A DNA stretch of 64,000 nucleotides from Scandinavium goeteborgense (GCF_003935895.2 NZ_CP054058.1:3143177-3207176), one strand, 5' to 3'. Shown: positions 21,683 through 32,061, counted from the stretch's first letter. Numbers and translations: made by a program. Notes: generated by a model from the letters alone, not told the origin.

Positions 21683-22969
21683 ATGGCTGATACAAAGGCA
21701 AAGCTCACTCTCAACGGTGAAGCTGCTATTGAACTGGATGTGCTAAAAGGCACACTCGGCGAAGACGTTATTGATATCCGTACCCTCGGCTCAAAAGGGA
21801 TGTTCACTTTTGACCCCGGTTTTACCTCCACCGCATCCTGCGAATCAAAAATCACGTTTATCGATGGTGATGAAGGCATCCTTCTGCATCGCGGTTTTCC
21901 TATCGATGAGCTCGCAACACAGTCTAACTACCTCGAAGTCTGCTACATCCTGCTGAACGGTGAAAAACCGACCCAGGCGCAGTACGAAGAATTCAAAACC
22001 ACCGTGACCCGTCACACCATGATCCACGAGCAGATTACCCGTCTGTTCCACGGCTTCCGTCGTGACTCGCATCCGATGGCGGTCATGTGCGGTGTGACCG
22101 GCGCACTGGCGGCGTTTTATCACGACTCCATGGATGTAAATAACCCGCGTCACCGCGAAATCGCTGCCTTCCGTCTGCTGTCGAAAATGCCGACCATGGC
22201 CGCGATGAGCTACAAATATTCCATCGGTCAGCCGTTCGTCTACCCGCGCAACGATCTCTCCTACGCCGGCAACTTCCTCAACATGATGTTCTCCACGCCG
22301 TGTGAAGAGTACGTGGTGAACCCGGTTCTGGAACGCGCGATGGACCGTATTCTGATTCTGCATGCCGATCACGAGCAGAACGCCTCGACGTCTACCGTCC
22401 GTACCGCGGGCTCGTCCGGTGCGAACCCGTTCGCCTGTATCGCTGCGGGCATCGCGTCCCTGTGGGGACCAGCACACGGCGGCGCCAACGAAGCCGCACT
22501 GAAAATGCTGGAAGAAATCAGCTCTGTTGAGCACATTCCGGAATTCGTGCGTCGCGCCAAAGACAAGAACGATTCGTTCCGTCTGATGGGCTTCGGTCAC
22601 CGTGTTTACAAAAACTATGACCCGCGTGCCACCGTGATGCGTGAAACCTGCCACGAAGTGCTGAAAGAACTGGGCACCAAAGACGACCTGCTGCAGGTGG
22701 CGATGGAGCTTGAGCACATCGCGCTGAACGACCCGTACTTCATTGAGAAGAAACTCTACCCGAACGTGGACTTCTACTCCGGCATCATCCTCAAAGCGAT
22801 GGGCATTCCGTCCTCCATGTTTACCGTCATCTTCGCCATGGCCCGTACCGTTGGCTGGATTGCACACTGGAGCGAAATGCACAGCGAAGGCATGAAGATT
22901 GCCCGTCCACGCCAGCTTTACACCGGCTACGACAAACGCGAGTTCAGCTCGGACGTTAAGAATAAATAA
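21683..22969 (+). CDS. gltA: GltA, type II citrate synthase
   Basis: Condenses acetyl-CoA and oxaloacetate to citrate. It is the NADH-sensitive hexameric type of Gram-negative bacteria and has 428 residues (427 in E. coli). The catalytic triad is intact: His265 in GPAHGGANE, His306 in [13 protein letters not shown] and Asp363 in NVDFYSG (numbers include Met1). A good ribosome-binding site (AAGGAGA) lies just before the ATG. It is divergent from sdhC. Its 3' end is only 83 bp from the end of pxpC. Confidence 0.98.
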   Translation: MADTKAKLTLNGEAAIELDVLKGTLGEDVIDIRTLGSKGMFTFDPGFTSTASCESKITFIDGDEGILLHRGFPIDELATQSNYLEVCYILLNGEKPTQAQYEEFKTTVTRHTMIHEQITRLFHGFRRDSHPMAVMCGVTGALAAFYHDSMDVNNPRHREIAAFRLLSKMPTMAAMSYKYSIGQPFVYPRNDLSYAGNFLNMMFSTPCEEYVVNPVLERAMDRILILHADHEQNASTSTVRTAGSSGANPFACIAAGIASLWGPAHGGANEAALKMLEEISSVEHIPEFVRRAKDKNDSFRLMGFGHRVYKNYDPRATVMRETCHEVLKELGTKDDLLQVAMELEHIALNDPYFIEKKLYPNVDFYSGIILKAMGIPSSMFTVIFAMARTVGWIAHWSEMHSEGMKIARPRQLYTGYDKREFSSDVKNK

Positions 22970-22994
22970 TTGACGTTGGGTGCGGTGCAATAAA

Positions 22995-23020
22995 AAACGG
23001 TAACCTTCGGGTTACCGTTT
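22995..23020. terminator. bidirectional terminator between gltA and pxpC
   Basis: AAACGGTAACC TTCG GGTTACCGTTT is an 11-bp perfect stem with a TTCG loop (CGAA in the other direction) and T-rich sequence on each strand. It serves gltA from the left and pxpC from the right. Confidence 0.85.
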
Positions 23021-23052
23021 TGCTTTTGTCCTTCAGGTTTCACGCGTTCTTA

Positions 23053-23982
23053 CTATTCTGCATTGAGACGCCAGGCCAGCTGTTCGAAATAGCGATGCTG
23101 ATCGTCTCGCGCTTTCAACGCCTCTTCCAGCGTGCACGGCACGAAGTGCATCGGCTGCCCCAGTGGAATTTGCGCCAGTTGGTACATATCGGCTTCGATA
23201 ATGCAGGCAATACGCGGATAACCGCCGGTTGTTTGCGCATCGTTCATCAGCACAATCGGCTGGCCATTGTGCGGCACCTGCACCACGCCCGGCAGCAGGC
23301 CGTGCGACAACAGCTCGCGATCGGTAGTACGTATCAACGGCTGCCCCTGTAGACGATAACCCATGCGGTTACTTTGCGGACTGAGCTGCCAAGGCGCACG
23401 CCAGAAGTTCTCCTGCGAGGCGGTATCAAATTCATGATATTCCGGCCCCGGCAGCGCACGGATCCGATTCCCGCGCAGCAGTTGTTTCACGCCCTGTGGA
23501 CCGTTAAATGTGCGCGTAGCAGGCAGCAATTTCAGGGTGTCACCATCCTGAAGTCGGCGTCCTTCCAGCCCGCCAATCCCGACGTTAAGATCGGTACTGT
23601 ACGAACCCAGCACTTTTGGCACATCGATGCCGCCGGAAATCGCCAGATAGCTGCGAATGCCGTGCAAAGGTCGCTTCATGACCAGCGTTTGCCCGGCCTT
23701 CACCTGCAGTCTCCACCCAGCCCAAACGGGTTTGTCGTCGAGCGTCGCTTCGCACCCTGCGCCCGTGAGCGCAAACCAGCCATCGCGTTCAAACTGAGCC
23801 GTCAATTGGCCCAATGTGATTTCGAGTGCTGCCGCGCTCGGATCATTGCCCACCAGCAAATTGGCGGTCATCAGCGCCGGTTTATCCAGCGCGCCGCAGC
23901 GACTGACGCCGGACTGACGCAGGCCATAACGCCCGCCGTCCTGCACCGAAGTGTAGAGGCCTGAACGTATAATTTTCAGCAT
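23053..23982 (-). CDS. pxpC: PxpC, 5-oxoprolinase subunit C
   Basis: Biotin-dependent-carboxylase-like domain protein, formerly YbgK, of the bacterial ATP-dependent 5-oxoprolinase PxpABC. It has 309 residues against 310 in E. coli. Characteristic segments are [14 protein letters not shown] at the N-terminus and GPEYHEF and [23 protein letters not shown] in the C-terminal half. It overlaps pxpB by 7 bp. The partner pxpA, next in the E. coli operon, is absent here. Confidence 0.95.
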   Translation of the reverse strand: MLKIIRSGLYTSVQDGGRYGLRQSGVSRCGALDKPALMTANLLVGNDPSAAALEITLGQLTAQFERDGWFALTGAGCEATLDDKPVWAGWRLQVKAGQTLVMKRPLHGIRSYLAISGGIDVPKVLGSYSTDLNVGIGGLEGRRLQDGDTLKLLPATRTFNGPQGVKQLLRGNRIRALPGPEYHEFDTASQENFWRAPWQLSPQSNRMGYRLQGQPLIRTTDRELLSHGLLPGVVQVPHNGQPIVLMNDAQTTGGYPRIACIIEADMYQLAQIPLGQPMHFVPCTLEEALKARDDQHRYFEQLAWRLNAE

Positions 23983-24632
23983 ACGCCCTCCTTTTGCGGC
24001 ACAAAGCGCACCGTGTCTCCTGGCCTGAGTAGAACCGGTTCCGCCAGGCGTGAATCAAACATCGCCTGAGACGTATGCCCAATCAGCTGCCAGCCGCCCG
24101 GCGTTGCCAGGGGGTAAATGCCGGTATGCTGGCCGCCAATCCCGACGGAGCCCGCGGGCACCTGCACACGCGGTTCTGCCCGACGCGGCATCGCCAGTTT
24201 CGGCGACAGTCCGCCAAGATAAGCAAAGCCCGGCTGGAAGCCTAAAAACCACACCACATAATCCTGCGATGAGTGAAGCTCCACGACCTGCTGCGGTGTC
24301 AGGCCACAATGCTCGGCCACCAGCGGTAAATCCGGCCCCAGTTCCCCGCCATAAACGACCGGGATCTCAATCTGGCGGGAATCCGGCTCCAGCACTTCGC
24401 TCTCTTCCCACCAGCGCTGAAGACGCTCGATGGCATCCAGCGCCCGCGACTGCGGATTACGCAGGATAACGGTTATGTTATTCATCCCGGGAATGGCTTC
24501 GAGCACTTCCGGGTACTCAGGTAAACGCTGGGTCAGACGCCAGATACGTTTCTGGCTCTCCAGCGTCACAGGCGGTTCAAGTTCCAGAACGACTGCCGTT
24601 TCGCCCAACAGGTAACAACGCGCTCGCTGCAA
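23976..24632 (-). CDS. pxpB: PxpB, 5-oxoprolinase subunit B
   Basis: Subunit of 5-oxoprolinase, formerly YbgJ, related to the N-terminal half of allophanate hydrolase/KipI proteins. It has 218 residues, with the family motifs [21 protein letters not shown] and [25 protein letters not shown]. It lies 15 bp downstream of ybgI and overlaps pxpC. Confidence 0.95.
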   Translation of the reverse strand: MQRARCYLLGETAVVLELEPPVTLESQKRIWRLTQRLPEYPEVLEAIPGMNNITVILRNPQSRALDAIERLQRWWEESEVLEPDSRQIEIPVVYGGELGPDLPLVAEHCGLTPQQVVELHSSQDYVVWFLGFQPGFAYLGGLSPKLAMPRRAEPRVQVPAGSVGIGGQHTGIYPLATPGGWQLIGHTSQAMFDSRLAEPVLLRPGDTVRFVPQKEGVC

Positions 24633-24647
24633 TTTCGTCCTCTCTCA

Positions 24648-25391
24648 TCAGGCCGGGTTAGGGATGTCGATAAAGGTGACATCCAGATCGGTATTTTCAG
24701 TCAGCCATTCGCTTAACGCGCGAATGCCACCGCGTTCGGTCGCGTGATGACCGGCGGCATAAAAATGCAGGCCCTGCTCGCGGGCGGAATGAATGGTTTG
24801 CTCCGACACTTCGCCGGTAATAAAGGCATCTACGCCAAAACGTGCCGCGCTGTCGATAAAGTTCTGACCGCCGCCGGTGCACCACGCTACGCGCGATATT
24901 TTGTCCGGTCCGGTGTCACCACTCCACAGTGGCGTTCGGCCAATGCGGGTTTCAATCCACGATGCCAGTTCAAGCCCGGAAACAGCCATCGACAGCTCGC
25001 CCCACGGCACCAGCGGTTCAATTTCGCCTTTGATATTGATGCCGAGGAGTGCGGCTAACTGGGCATTATTGCCAAGCTCAGGGTGCGCATCCAGCGGCAA
25101 ATGCCAGCCGTAAAGGTTGATATCATTGGCCAGCAACGTTTTCAGCCGGTTGCGCTTCATGCCGCGGATCACCGGCGACTCCCCTTTCCAGAAATAGCCG
25201 TGATGCACGATGACGGCATCGGCTTCCAGACGCACGGCTTCATCCAGCAGCGCCTGGCTTGCGGTCACGCCAGTGACGATTTTGCGGATCTCTTCCCGCC
25301 CCTCAACCTGCAGCCCATTTGGCGCGTAATCGCTGATGGCTGCGCTGTTGAGTTTCTCATTAATCAGTTGTTCCAGTTCACTGTTTTTCAT
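24648..25391 (-). CDS. ybgI: YbgI, NIF3/DUF34 metal-binding protein
   Basis: Member of the widely conserved NIF3-like dinuclear-metal family; a GTP cyclohydrolase or metal-chaperone role has been proposed but not settled. The start MKNSELEQLINEKLNS gives 247 residues, equal to E. coli; the open frame continues 13 codons upstream. Metal-binding histidines appear in DAVIVHHGYFWKGE and AGHHATERGG. First gene of ybgI-pxpB-pxpC, divergent from dtpD across 263 bp. Confidence 0.95.
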   Translation of the reverse strand: MKNSELEQLINEKLNSAAISDYAPNGLQVEGREEIRKIVTGVTASQALLDEAVRLEADAVIVHHGYFWKGESPVIRGMKRNRLKTLLANDINLYGWHLPLDAHPELGNNAQLAALLGINIKGEIEPLVPWGELSMAVSGLELASWIETRIGRTPLWSGDTGPDKISRVAWCTGGGQNFIDSAARFGVDAFITGEVSEQTIHSAREQGLHFYAAGHHATERGGIRALSEWLTENTDLDVTFIDIPNPA

Positions 25392-25654
25392 CGTCACTCC
25401 AGACTTTCCCTCAATACTGTTGGATACCATAGCCGCCCGGCGGCTTCACGTCGATACCCCCGCAACGCCAGGCAAAAATCCGGTCATTTGATTAGCGCAA
25501 AAAACGCTTAACGTCACGCAGCACGTTAATGTATATTTATGCATTAGGACAGCATATAAATTGAGCTTTTGCGCTCAAGGCACATGGAAAGCATATAAGA
25601 AACGAATAATGCGGAATGTTTATCTTCTGCACTTCTGGCAAGGCTGAGAGCAAC

Positions 25655-27136
25655 ATGAAGACACCATCGTCACAACCACGCGCTATCTATTACGTGGTCG
25701 CACTGCAGATTTGGGAATATTTTAGCTTTTATGGGATGCGCGCGCTGCTGATCCTGTATCTCACCAACCAACTGAAATACAACGATAACCACGCTTATGC
25801 GCTGTTCAGCGCCTACTGCTCTCTGGTCTATGTCACGCCCATCCTCGGTGGCTGGCTGGCGGATAAAGTGCTTGGCAACCGTATGGCGGTGATGATCGGC
25901 GCCTTTTTAATGGCTGTCGGCCACCTGGTGCTCGGCGCCAGCGAAATGTCATCGATGTTCCTTTATCTGGCATTGGCGATTATCGTTTGCGGCTATGGCC
26001 TGTTTAAATCGAATGTGAGCTGCCTGCTCGGCGAGCTGTACGAACCGACCGACCCGCGCCGCGACGGCGGTTTCTCCCTGCTTTACGCCGCAGGTAACGT
26101 CGGTTCGATCATCGCGCCAATCGCCTGCGGTTACGTCCAGCAAGAATACAGCTGGGCGATGGGCTTCGCGCTGGCCGCCATCGGTATGCTCGCGGGCCTG
26201 GTGATTTTCCTCTGCGGAAACCGCCACTTCAGCCACACCGTCGGCGTGAACAAAGCCGTGCTGTGCAGCAAGAAACTCGCCGTTCCGGTCTGGGGCTGGC
26301 TGCTGGCGCTGCTGGTGGTGTCACCGATTGTCATTGCCGTACTGTTCTGGAAAGAGTGGTCACTGTATGCCCTGATCGTCGCCACCGTCATCGGCCTGGC
26401 GATGCTCGCGCAAATCTACAAAAAAGCAGAGAACCAGAAGCAACGCAAAGAACTTGGGCTCATTGTGGTCCTGACCTTCTTCAGCTTGCTGTTCTGGGCC
26501 TTCGCCCAGCAGGGCGGCAGCTCCATCAGCCTGTATATCGACCGTTTCGTGAACCGCGATGTTCTTGGCTATGAAGTGCCGACGGCGATGTTCCAGTCGG
26601 TCAACGGTTTTGCCGTGATGATGTGCGGCGTGTTCCTCGCCTGGGTGGTAAAAGAATCGGTGACAGGTAACCGCGCGGTGCGCATCTGGGGTAAATACGC
26701 CCTGGGCCTTGGGCTGATGAGCGCAGGTTTCTGCATTCTGACCCTGAGCGCACGCTGGTCTGCAACCTACGGCCATTCATCGATGCCGCTGATGGTTCTG
26801 GGAATGGCGGTAATGGGCTTTGCCGAACTGTTTATCGACCCGGTCGCGATGGCGCAAATCACGCGTATTGAAATCCCAGGCGTGACTGGCGTGCTGACCG
26901 GTATCTATATGCTGCTTTCCGGCGCCATCGCCAACTACGTCGCAGGCGTGATTGCCGATCAGACGTCACAAAGCGCCTTTGATGCGGCGGGGGCCATTAA
27001 CTACTCCATTAATGCTTACATCGACGTGTTCAGCCAGATTACCTGGGGTTCACTGGCCTGTGTGGCCGTGGTGCTGGTCATCTGGCTGGGCCACGCGATG
27101 AAAGTCAGATCACGCCGTCTGGCACTGGAGTCTTAA
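25655..27136 (+). CDS. dtpD: DtpD, proton-dependent peptide transporter
   Basis: POT/PTR-family di- and tripeptide:proton symporter of the inner membrane (YbgH). The start [20 protein letters not shown] gives 493 residues, as in E. coli; an upstream in-frame start at 25616 would add 13 residues without homology. The family signature in the first helices is clear ([19 protein letters not shown]). Its stop codon overlaps that of the convergent phrB gene. Confidence 0.95.
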   Translation: MKTPSSQPRAIYYVVALQIWEYFSFYGMRALLILYLTNQLKYNDNHAYALFSAYCSLVYVTPILGGWLADKVLGNRMAVMIGAFLMAVGHLVLGASEMSSMFLYLALAIIVCGYGLFKSNVSCLLGELYEPTDPRRDGGFSLLYAAGNVGSIIAPIACGYVQQEYSWAMGFALAAIGMLAGLVIFLCGNRHFSHTVGVNKAVLCSKKLAVPVWGWLLALLVVSPIVIAVLFWKEWSLYALIVATVIGLAMLAQIYKKAENQKQRKELGLIVVLTFFSLLFWAFAQQGGSSISLYIDRFVNRDVLGYEVPTAMFQSVNGFAVMMCGVFLAWVVKESVTGNRAVRIWGKYALGLGLMSAGFCILTLSARWSATYGHSSMPLMVLGMAVMGFAELFIDPVAMAQITRIEIPGVTGVLTGIYMLLSGAIANYVAGVIADQTSQSAFDAAGAINYSINAYIDVFSQITWGSLACVAVVLVIWLGHAMKVRSRRLALES

Positions 27137-28545
27137 GCTTTACGGGCGGCTTCATACGCCGCCAGCGTCTCTATCCGCGCCTGTTTGTGATTCACAATCG
27201 GGCGCGGATATTCTAGCGTTATCCCCTCTTTTTCCGCCCACAGCCACGGTTCGTGAATCGCTTTCTCCGGCACCGTATTCAATTCCGGTAGCCAGTGACG
27301 AATAAACACGCCTTCTTTATCAAACCGTTCGCCCTGGGTGGTCGGATTAAAGATGCGGAAATACGGTGCGGCATCGGTCCCCGTTGAGGCCGCCCACTGC
27401 CAGCCGCCGTTATTGGCCGCTAAGTCACCGTCTACCAGTTGCGACATGAAGTAACGCTCACCTTCCCGCCAGTCAATCAGCAAATCCTTCACCAGGAAGC
27501 TGGCGACAATCATCCGCAGGCGGTTGTGCATCCAGCCTGTTTCATTGAGCTGACGCATCGCCGCATCAACGATCGGGTAGCCCGTTTCGCCCTGTTGCCA
27601 TGCGGTCAACGCCGCACGATCGTAGTTCCACGCGACCTTATCAGTCCAGGCGATAAACGGTTTATAGCGGCATAACTCAGGGTGATAGGTCATCAGATGG
27701 CGGTAAAATTCACGCCAGATGAGTTCATTTAACCAGACCGAGCCGGGGCCGCCGTCTAACGCTTGTGGACATTCCGCGAGAAGCCGATGCAGACACTGGC
27801 GCGGAGACAGCACGCCCAACGTGAGGCACGCCGATAACCGACTGGTGCCTTCAATCGCCGGAAAATCTCGCTTCTCTTCGTATTCCGCGGCCTGCTGTTG
27901 GCAGAAGTGGCGCAGCCTGTTGATGGCGGTTTTCTCATCCGCCGGGAACAGCGCGGTATCAAAGGGCTCCTGAGGAAGATTGAGGGCAATCTCAGGCGTT
28001 TCACACGCCCCACTCTCACGCTGACCCGGAGCCTGAACGCATTCCGGCAGCCCTTCTTTTAGCCGTCGCAGATACGCATTTTTAAACGGCGTAAAAACCT
28101 TATACATCTGATGATTGCCGGTCATTACGCTGCCGGGTGCCAGCATCACGCTGTCGTCAAAACCCTGACTCGTCACCGTATCCAACGTTTTTTCCACGCG
28201 ACTGTCGCGCTGACGCTCGTTAATTTCATATTGATAGTTATAGAAAAGCCGATCGACGTGGTGCGCATCGCAGACATTTTTTACTACCTCTACCGACGCC
28301 GCGAAATCTGCCACTTCGCGAAACAGCAAAGGAATGCCTTTTTGCGCCAACTGCGTTTGCAACGCGTTTAGCTGGGCCTGCAAAAATGCCGCCTGCCGTG
28401 GCGCCATAAGATGCTGCTGCCACTGCTGCGGTGTGGCAATAAACAGCGCAATCACCTTCGCCTGGCGATCGCGACAGGCGGCGGCCAGCGCCAGATTGTC
28501 GTGCAGGCGTAAATCGGTGCGAAACCAGACCAGATGGGTGGTCAT
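27133..28545 (-). CDS. phrB: PhrB, CPD photolyase
   Basis: Light-dependent repair enzyme for cyclobutane pyrimidine dimers, with an antenna-binding N-terminal domain ([20 protein letters not shown]) and a C-terminal FAD domain ([40 protein letters not shown]). The chosen ATG gives 470 residues (472 in E. coli); the open frame runs 27 codons upstream into ybgA sequence without homology. It lies 10 bp downstream of ybgA, in an apparent two-gene operon. Confidence 0.97.
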   Translation of the reverse strand: MTTHLVWFRTDLRLHDNLALAAACRDRQAKVIALFIATPQQWQQHLMAPRQAAFLQAQLNALQTQLAQKGIPLLFREVADFAASVEVVKNVCDAHHVDRLFYNYQYEINERQRDSRVEKTLDTVTSQGFDDSVMLAPGSVMTGNHQMYKVFTPFKNAYLRRLKEGLPECVQAPGQRESGACETPEIALNLPQEPFDTALFPADEKTAINRLRHFCQQQAAEYEEKRDFPAIEGTSRLSACLTLGVLSPRQCLHRLLAECPQALDGGPGSVWLNELIWREFYRHLMTYHPELCRYKPFIAWTDKVAWNYDRAALTAWQQGETGYPIVDAAMRQLNETGWMHNRLRMIVASFLVKDLLIDWREGERYFMSQLVDGDLAANNGGWQWAASTGTDAAPYFRIFNPTTQGERFDKEGVFIRHWLPELNTVPEKAIHEPWLWAEKEGITLEYPRPIVNHKQARIETLAAYEAARKA

Positions 28546-28555
28546 AACTCTCCGG

Positions 28556-29512
28556 TTAATGTCCGTAACGTAAACGTAAGGCTTCCGGCCAAGGGTCGAA
28601 ATAGCGCTGCCCGGCCAGATAAGCATCAGGAAATTCAGCCATATAGTGTTTTAACAGCGTGACCGGTGCAAGCAGTGGCTGCGTGCCCTGCCGATAGCGA
28701 TCGATAAGATCTGCCAGCTCCTGACGCTGACGGCTATTAAGCTGTTTACGAAAATATCCCTGCACGTGCATCAAAACGTTGGTGTGATTGCGGCGCGTTG
28801 CCGGATGCGACATCAGCGTCATCAGGCGCTGGCGATATTCGACAAAGTAGTCGTCCAGCGATGTCCACTCCGCCATCGCCGCCACAAAGCGCCCAAGTTC
28901 ACGGTAAAGCGGTTGAGAATGCGCCAGCAATAACAGCTTGTAACGGCTGTGAAACGCCATCAACTCGCCGCGATTCAGGCCCCGCTCACGAATCGCGTGC
29001 AGCTCATGCAGGGCATAAATACGCTCGACGAAGTTCTCGCGAAGCACTGCGTCCTGTAATCGCCCGTCTTCTTCCACCGGCAACCAGGGGAAGGTTTCCA
29101 TCAGGATCTGGGTGTAAATACCGCGTCCGGATTTGCGACTGTATTGACCGTCGGCCTCGTAAACCCGCACGCGCTCCATGCCGCAGCTTGGCGATTTAGC
29201 ACAGACGATATAGCCGCACAGCTTTTCGAAACGGGTAATCCGCTGACGGGTAAAATCACGCATCGCCTGGGTTAAATTGCCGTCGCGCCCATCGCTAAAA
29301 AGCAAATTCGTGCTGCCCTGTTGGTCTTTCATCAGCCGCAGCGCGGGTCTTGGCACCGGTAAGCCAATAGCCATTTCCGGGCAGACGGGCTCAAACGCAA
29401 CCAGTGGGCTGAGGTCCTCTACTGCAAACGTCAGGCGTTTATGACCGCCATCAAAACGAACGGGTTCGCCGAGCAAACAGGCGCTGATGCCTACCGGGAT
29501 TTTCTCACTCAT
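28556..29512 (-). CDS. ybgA: YbgA, DUF523-DUF1722 protein, probable RudS-type tRNA thiouridine desulfidase
   Basis: A 318-residue two-domain protein. The N-terminal DUF523 (about 5-150) carries Cys12 in GISACLLGEPVRFDGGHKR, Cys44 in PVCPEMAIGLPVPRP and Cys110 in CAKSPSCGMERV. These are likely ligands of the [4Fe-4S] cluster used by thiouracil desulfidases of this family. DUF1722 follows (about 190-305). E. coli K-12 YbgA is, to my memory, a shorter DUF1722-only protein. DUF523-DUF1722 fusions (RudS) are reported to remove 4-thiouridine from tRNA. The pairing with photolyase supports a near-UV-related role. The function is inferred from the family. Confidence 0.8.
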   Translation of the reverse strand: MSEKIPVGISACLLGEPVRFDGGHKRLTFAVEDLSPLVAFEPVCPEMAIGLPVPRPALRLMKDQQGSTNLLFSDGRDGNLTQAMRDFTRQRITRFEKLCGYIVCAKSPSCGMERVRVYEADGQYSRKSGRGIYTQILMETFPWLPVEEDGRLQDAVLRENFVERIYALHELHAIRERGLNRGELMAFHSRYKLLLLAHSQPLYRELGRFVAAMAEWTSLDDYFVEYRQRLMTLMSHPATRRNHTNVLMHVQGYFRKQLNSRQRQELADLIDRYRQGTQPLLAPVTLLKHYMAEFPDAYLAGQRYFDPWPEALRLRYGH

Positions 29513-29562
29513 AACCACTCCTTTCAGGCATATACGATAAGTGTAGACGCCAGAAAACGAAA

Positions 29563-29587
29563 AAGGCCGCACAAGGCGGCCTGGACG
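29563..29587 (-). terminator. terminator upstream of ybgA
   Basis: On the minus strand AGGCCGC CTTGT GCGGCCT is followed by TTTTCGTTTT, a good intrinsic terminator. It lies about 50 bp upstream of the ybgA start, so it ends a transcript that comes from the 29605-29715 stretch and does not serve any annotated gene. Confidence 0.65.
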
Positions 29588-29604
29588 TCATTCGGTCATT
29601 TTTT

Positions 29605-29707
29605 AGGATTCCGTCCAGAGGTATCACTTTGACGCTTGGGGAAAATAAGCAGACCATCAGTGCTCCTGGGTAGGAATTGAAGTATTCCCCAATGGACCGC
29701 GAATCCT
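29605..29707. other. nested inverted-repeat element, possible structured RNA
   Basis: Outer arms AGGATTC (29605-29611) and GAATCCT (29701-29707), a TCC/GGA extension, and inner arms TTGGGGAA (29636-29643) and TTCCCCAA (29685-29692) can fold into one long interrupted hairpin of about 100 nt. It is bracketed by terminators on both sides and has no convincing ORF. I do not recognise it. E. coli carries the rhsC region at the matching site. It may be a small RNA on the minus strand (ending at 29563) or a leftover of an insertion. Confidence 0.45.
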
Positions 29708-29717
29708 GAGGGCATAA

Positions 29718-29752
29718 AAAAACCGCCACGTTAATGTTGGCGGTTTTTTTAT
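29718..29752. terminator. bidirectional terminator downstream of ybfA
   Basis: AAAAAACCGCCA ... TGGCGGTTTTTTT forms a strong stem with A and T tracts on both sides. It lies about 20 bp past the ybfA stop and also closes any rightward transcript from the structured stretch. Confidence 0.8.
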
Positions 29753-29772
29753 GCCTGCTGGAAAGTCACAAA

Positions 29773-29973
29773 TCAGTAAAAATCACAGGTCGCTTTTTCG
29801 GCTTGATCCATCCACACTGGTTTTTCACTGGTTTTAGACCAGACGCGGTGCAGGTAGCTGTAAAAACGCCCGCGATCTTTCCAGAACAGCATCACTGGCA
29901 GCGCCAAAACACCTGCCACAACGGCGAAAGTGCGACGCATCAATACAACATGTGCAGGAAACTCTTTGTACAT
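29773..29973 (-). CDS. ybfA: YbfA, small conserved membrane protein
   Basis: A 66-residue protein nearly identical to E. coli YbfA (68 residues): one hydrophobic segment around residues 13-30 ([18 protein letters not shown]) and a soluble tail [20 protein letters not shown]. Its function is unknown. It is divergent from the kdp operon, as in E. coli. Confidence 0.9.
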   Translation of the reverse strand: MYKEFPAHVVLMRRTFAVVAGVLALPVMLFWKDRGRFYSYLHRVWSKTSEKPVWMDQAEKATCDFY

Positions 29974-30172
29974 AATCTCTCTCCCCTTTCATGGCCGGCA
30001 ACGCACGCCGGTAAACGTTATCTGGGGCAAATAATAACGCTTTGGTTGTAATTTTGCTACTCATCCGACCACTTTTTTACGCTGCCCAAGGCGAATTTAC
30101 ACTTCACGCCGTAATTAAGTTACATAAAAGTTAAATTAATACTAATCAATAGTTAATTAATGGTCTTTGCCA

Positions 30173-30193
30173 TTTTTATACTTTTTTTACACT
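30173..30193 (+). promoter_or_regulatory. KdpE-type T-rich box and kdpFABC promoter region
   Basis: TTTATACTTTTTTTACAC matches the KdpE binding site of E. coli in sequence and lies about 85-100 bp before kdpF. A promoter-like pair, TTGCGA and ACATAC with 17 bp between, follows. The rest of the ybfA-kdpF spacer (29974-30272) is AT-rich with no gene. Confidence 0.7.
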
Positions 30194-30272
30194 CCGCCCT
30201 GCGTTTTTTGCGAAATCTTTGCACCGGAAAACATACCGTTACCGCACATCATTAAACACCTGGAGGTGTACT

Positions 30273-30362
30273 GTGAGTGCAGGCGTGCTAACTGGTATCG
30301 TGCTGGTTTTCCTGTTATTGGGCTATCTGGTTTATGCCCTGATCAATGCGGAGGCCTTCTGA
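30273..30362 (+). CDS. kdpF: KdpF, small subunit of the Kdp potassium pump
   Basis: A 29-residue single-helix peptide ([19 protein letters not shown], then YALINAEAF), almost identical to E. coli KdpF. It begins at GTG after a clear AGGTG ribosome-binding sequence. KdpF stabilises the KdpABC complex. Its TGA overlaps the kdpA start (TGATG). Confidence 0.93.
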   Translation: MSAGVLTGIVLVFLLLGYLVYALINAEAF

Positions 30363-32041
30363 TGGCTGCGCAAGGGTTTTTACTGATTGCCAGTTTTTTA
30401 CTGGTCCTGTTTATTCTGGCGCGCCCGTTGGGCCTCGTGCTGGCGCGGCTGATTGCGAATACGCCGCTGCCCGGCACGGCCAGAATTGAACGCGGGCTTT
30501 GGCGCCTGATGGGCATCTCCTCCCTGGAGATGAACTGGCGGCAATATCTGCTGGCTATCCTGATGCTCAACGTTTTGGGAATTGTGGTGCTGTCCGCGAT
30601 GCTGATGTTGCAGGGCGTTCTGCCATTGAACCCGCAACACTTCCCGGGGCTGTCGTGGGATCTGGCGATGAACACCGCCATCAGCTTTGTCTCCAACACC
30701 AACTGGCAGGCGTATAGCGGCGAAAGTACCCTGAGCTACTTCAGCCAGATGTCCGGGCTGGCGGTGCAAAACTTCTTATCCGCAGCCACCGGTATCGCGG
30801 TGGTGTTCGCCCTGATCCGTGGTTTCAGCCGCCACAGCACTCACTCGCTGGGCAACGCGTGGATGGATATCGTGCGCGTCACGCTGTGGGTCCTGCTGCC
30901 GCTGTCGCTGCTGATCGCGCTGTTTATGATCCAGCAAGGCACGCTGCAAAACCTTCTCCCCTATCAGCATTTCACCTCGCTGGAAGGTGTAAAAGGCCTG
31001 CTGCCGATGGGTCCGGTTGCCTCGCAGGAAGCCATCAAAATGCTCGGTACCAACGGCGGTGGTTTCTTTAATGCCAACTCCAGCCATCCGTTTGAAAACC
31101 CAACGGCGCTGACTAACGCGGTACAGATGCTGGCGATTTTCCTGATCCCTGCCGCGCTCTGTTTCGCCTTCGGTGAAGCGGTCAACGATCGCCGTCAGGG
31201 ACGCGCGATCCTGTGGGCCATGTCGGTCATCTTCGTCATTTGCGTGGCGGTGGTGATGTGGGCTGAGCTCAGCGGGAATCCACACTTCCTGAAACTCGGG
31301 GCCGACAGCACCATCAATATGGAAGGCAAAGAGAGCCGGTTCGGCATTCTGCAAAGTAGCCTGTTTGCGGTCATCACCACGGCGGCCTCCTGCGGCGCAG
31401 TAAATGCGATGCACGACTCCTTTACCGCGCTAGGCGGAATGGTGCCGATGTGGCTGATGCAGATTGGCGAAGTGGTGTTCGGCGGCGTGGGTTCCGGGCT
31501 GTACGGCATGCTGCTGTTCGTGCTGCTGGCGGTGTTTATCGCCGGGCTGATGATTGGCCGTACGCCGGAATATCTCGGTAAAAAAATCGACGTGCGTGAA
31601 ATGAAAATGACCGCGCTGGCGATCCTCGTGACTCCGGCCCTGGTTCTGCTCGGCACCGCGCTGGCAATGATGACCGAAGCCGGTCGCGCCGGGATGTTCA
31701 ACCCGGGCATTCACGGCTTTAGTGAAGTGCTATACGCCGTCTCTTCCGCCGCCAACAACAACGGCAGCGCCTTTGCCGGTTTGAGTGCTAACTCTCCCTT
31801 CTGGAACTGCCTGCTGGCCTTCTGCATGTTCGTCGGACGCTTCGGGGTGATCGTGCCCGTCATGGCCATCGCCGGTTCGCTGGTCAGCAAGAAAATTCAG
31901 CCTGCCAGCACCGGCACGTTACCGACCTTCGGCCCGCTGTTTGTTGGCTTGCTGATAGGCACCGTGATTTTGGTCGGCGCGCTGACCTTTATTCCCGCCC
32001 TGGCGTTAGGCCCGGTCGCAGAACATCTCTCTTCGTTATAA
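30362..32041 (+). CDS. kdpA: KdpA, potassium-selective subunit of KdpFABC
   Basis: Membrane channel-like subunit that binds and conducts K+. It has 559 residues from the ATG overlapping kdpF. Four selectivity-filter-like loops are present, including [29 protein letters not shown] and [13 protein letters not shown]. The E. coli protein has 557 residues. First large gene of kdpFABCDE. Confidence 0.97.
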   Translation: MAAQGFLLIASFLLVLFILARPLGLVLARLIANTPLPGTARIERGLWRLMGISSLEMNWRQYLLAILMLNVLGIVVLSAMLMLQGVLPLNPQHFPGLSWDLAMNTAISFVSNTNWQAYSGESTLSYFSQMSGLAVQNFLSAATGIAVVFALIRGFSRHSTHSLGNAWMDIVRVTLWVLLPLSLLIALFMIQQGTLQNLLPYQHFTSLEGVKGLLPMGPVASQEAIKMLGTNGGGFFNANSSHPFENPTALTNAVQMLAIFLIPAALCFAFGEAVNDRRQGRAILWAMSVIFVICVAVVMWAELSGNPHFLKLGADSTINMEGKESRFGILQSSLFAVITTAASCGAVNAMHDSFTALGGMVPMWLMQIGEVVFGGVGSGLYGMLLFVLLAVFIAGLMIGRTPEYLGKKIDVREMKMTALAILVTPALVLLGTALAMMTEAGRAGMFNPGIHGFSEVLYAVSSAANNNGSAFAGLSANSPFWNCLLAFCMFVGRFGVIVPVMAIAGSLVSKKIQPASTGTLPTFGPLFVGLLIGTVILVGALTFIPALALGPVAEHLSSL

Positions 32042-32061
32042 GACAGCTGGAGACACGTTTT

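Noticed and set aside
21845-22990. 381-codon open frame antisense to gltA
   Set aside because: Shadow of gltA; composition and lack of domains argue against a gene.
29605-29707. Retron-type msr/msd RNA suggested by the paired outer arms
   Set aside because: No reverse transcriptase gene lies nearby, and the arms alone are not enough evidence.
29505-29729. 74-codon minus-strand frame across the structured stretch
   Set aside because: It runs through a terminator hairpin and into ybgA's start region, with no ribosome-binding site and no known family. The region is better read as RNA structure.
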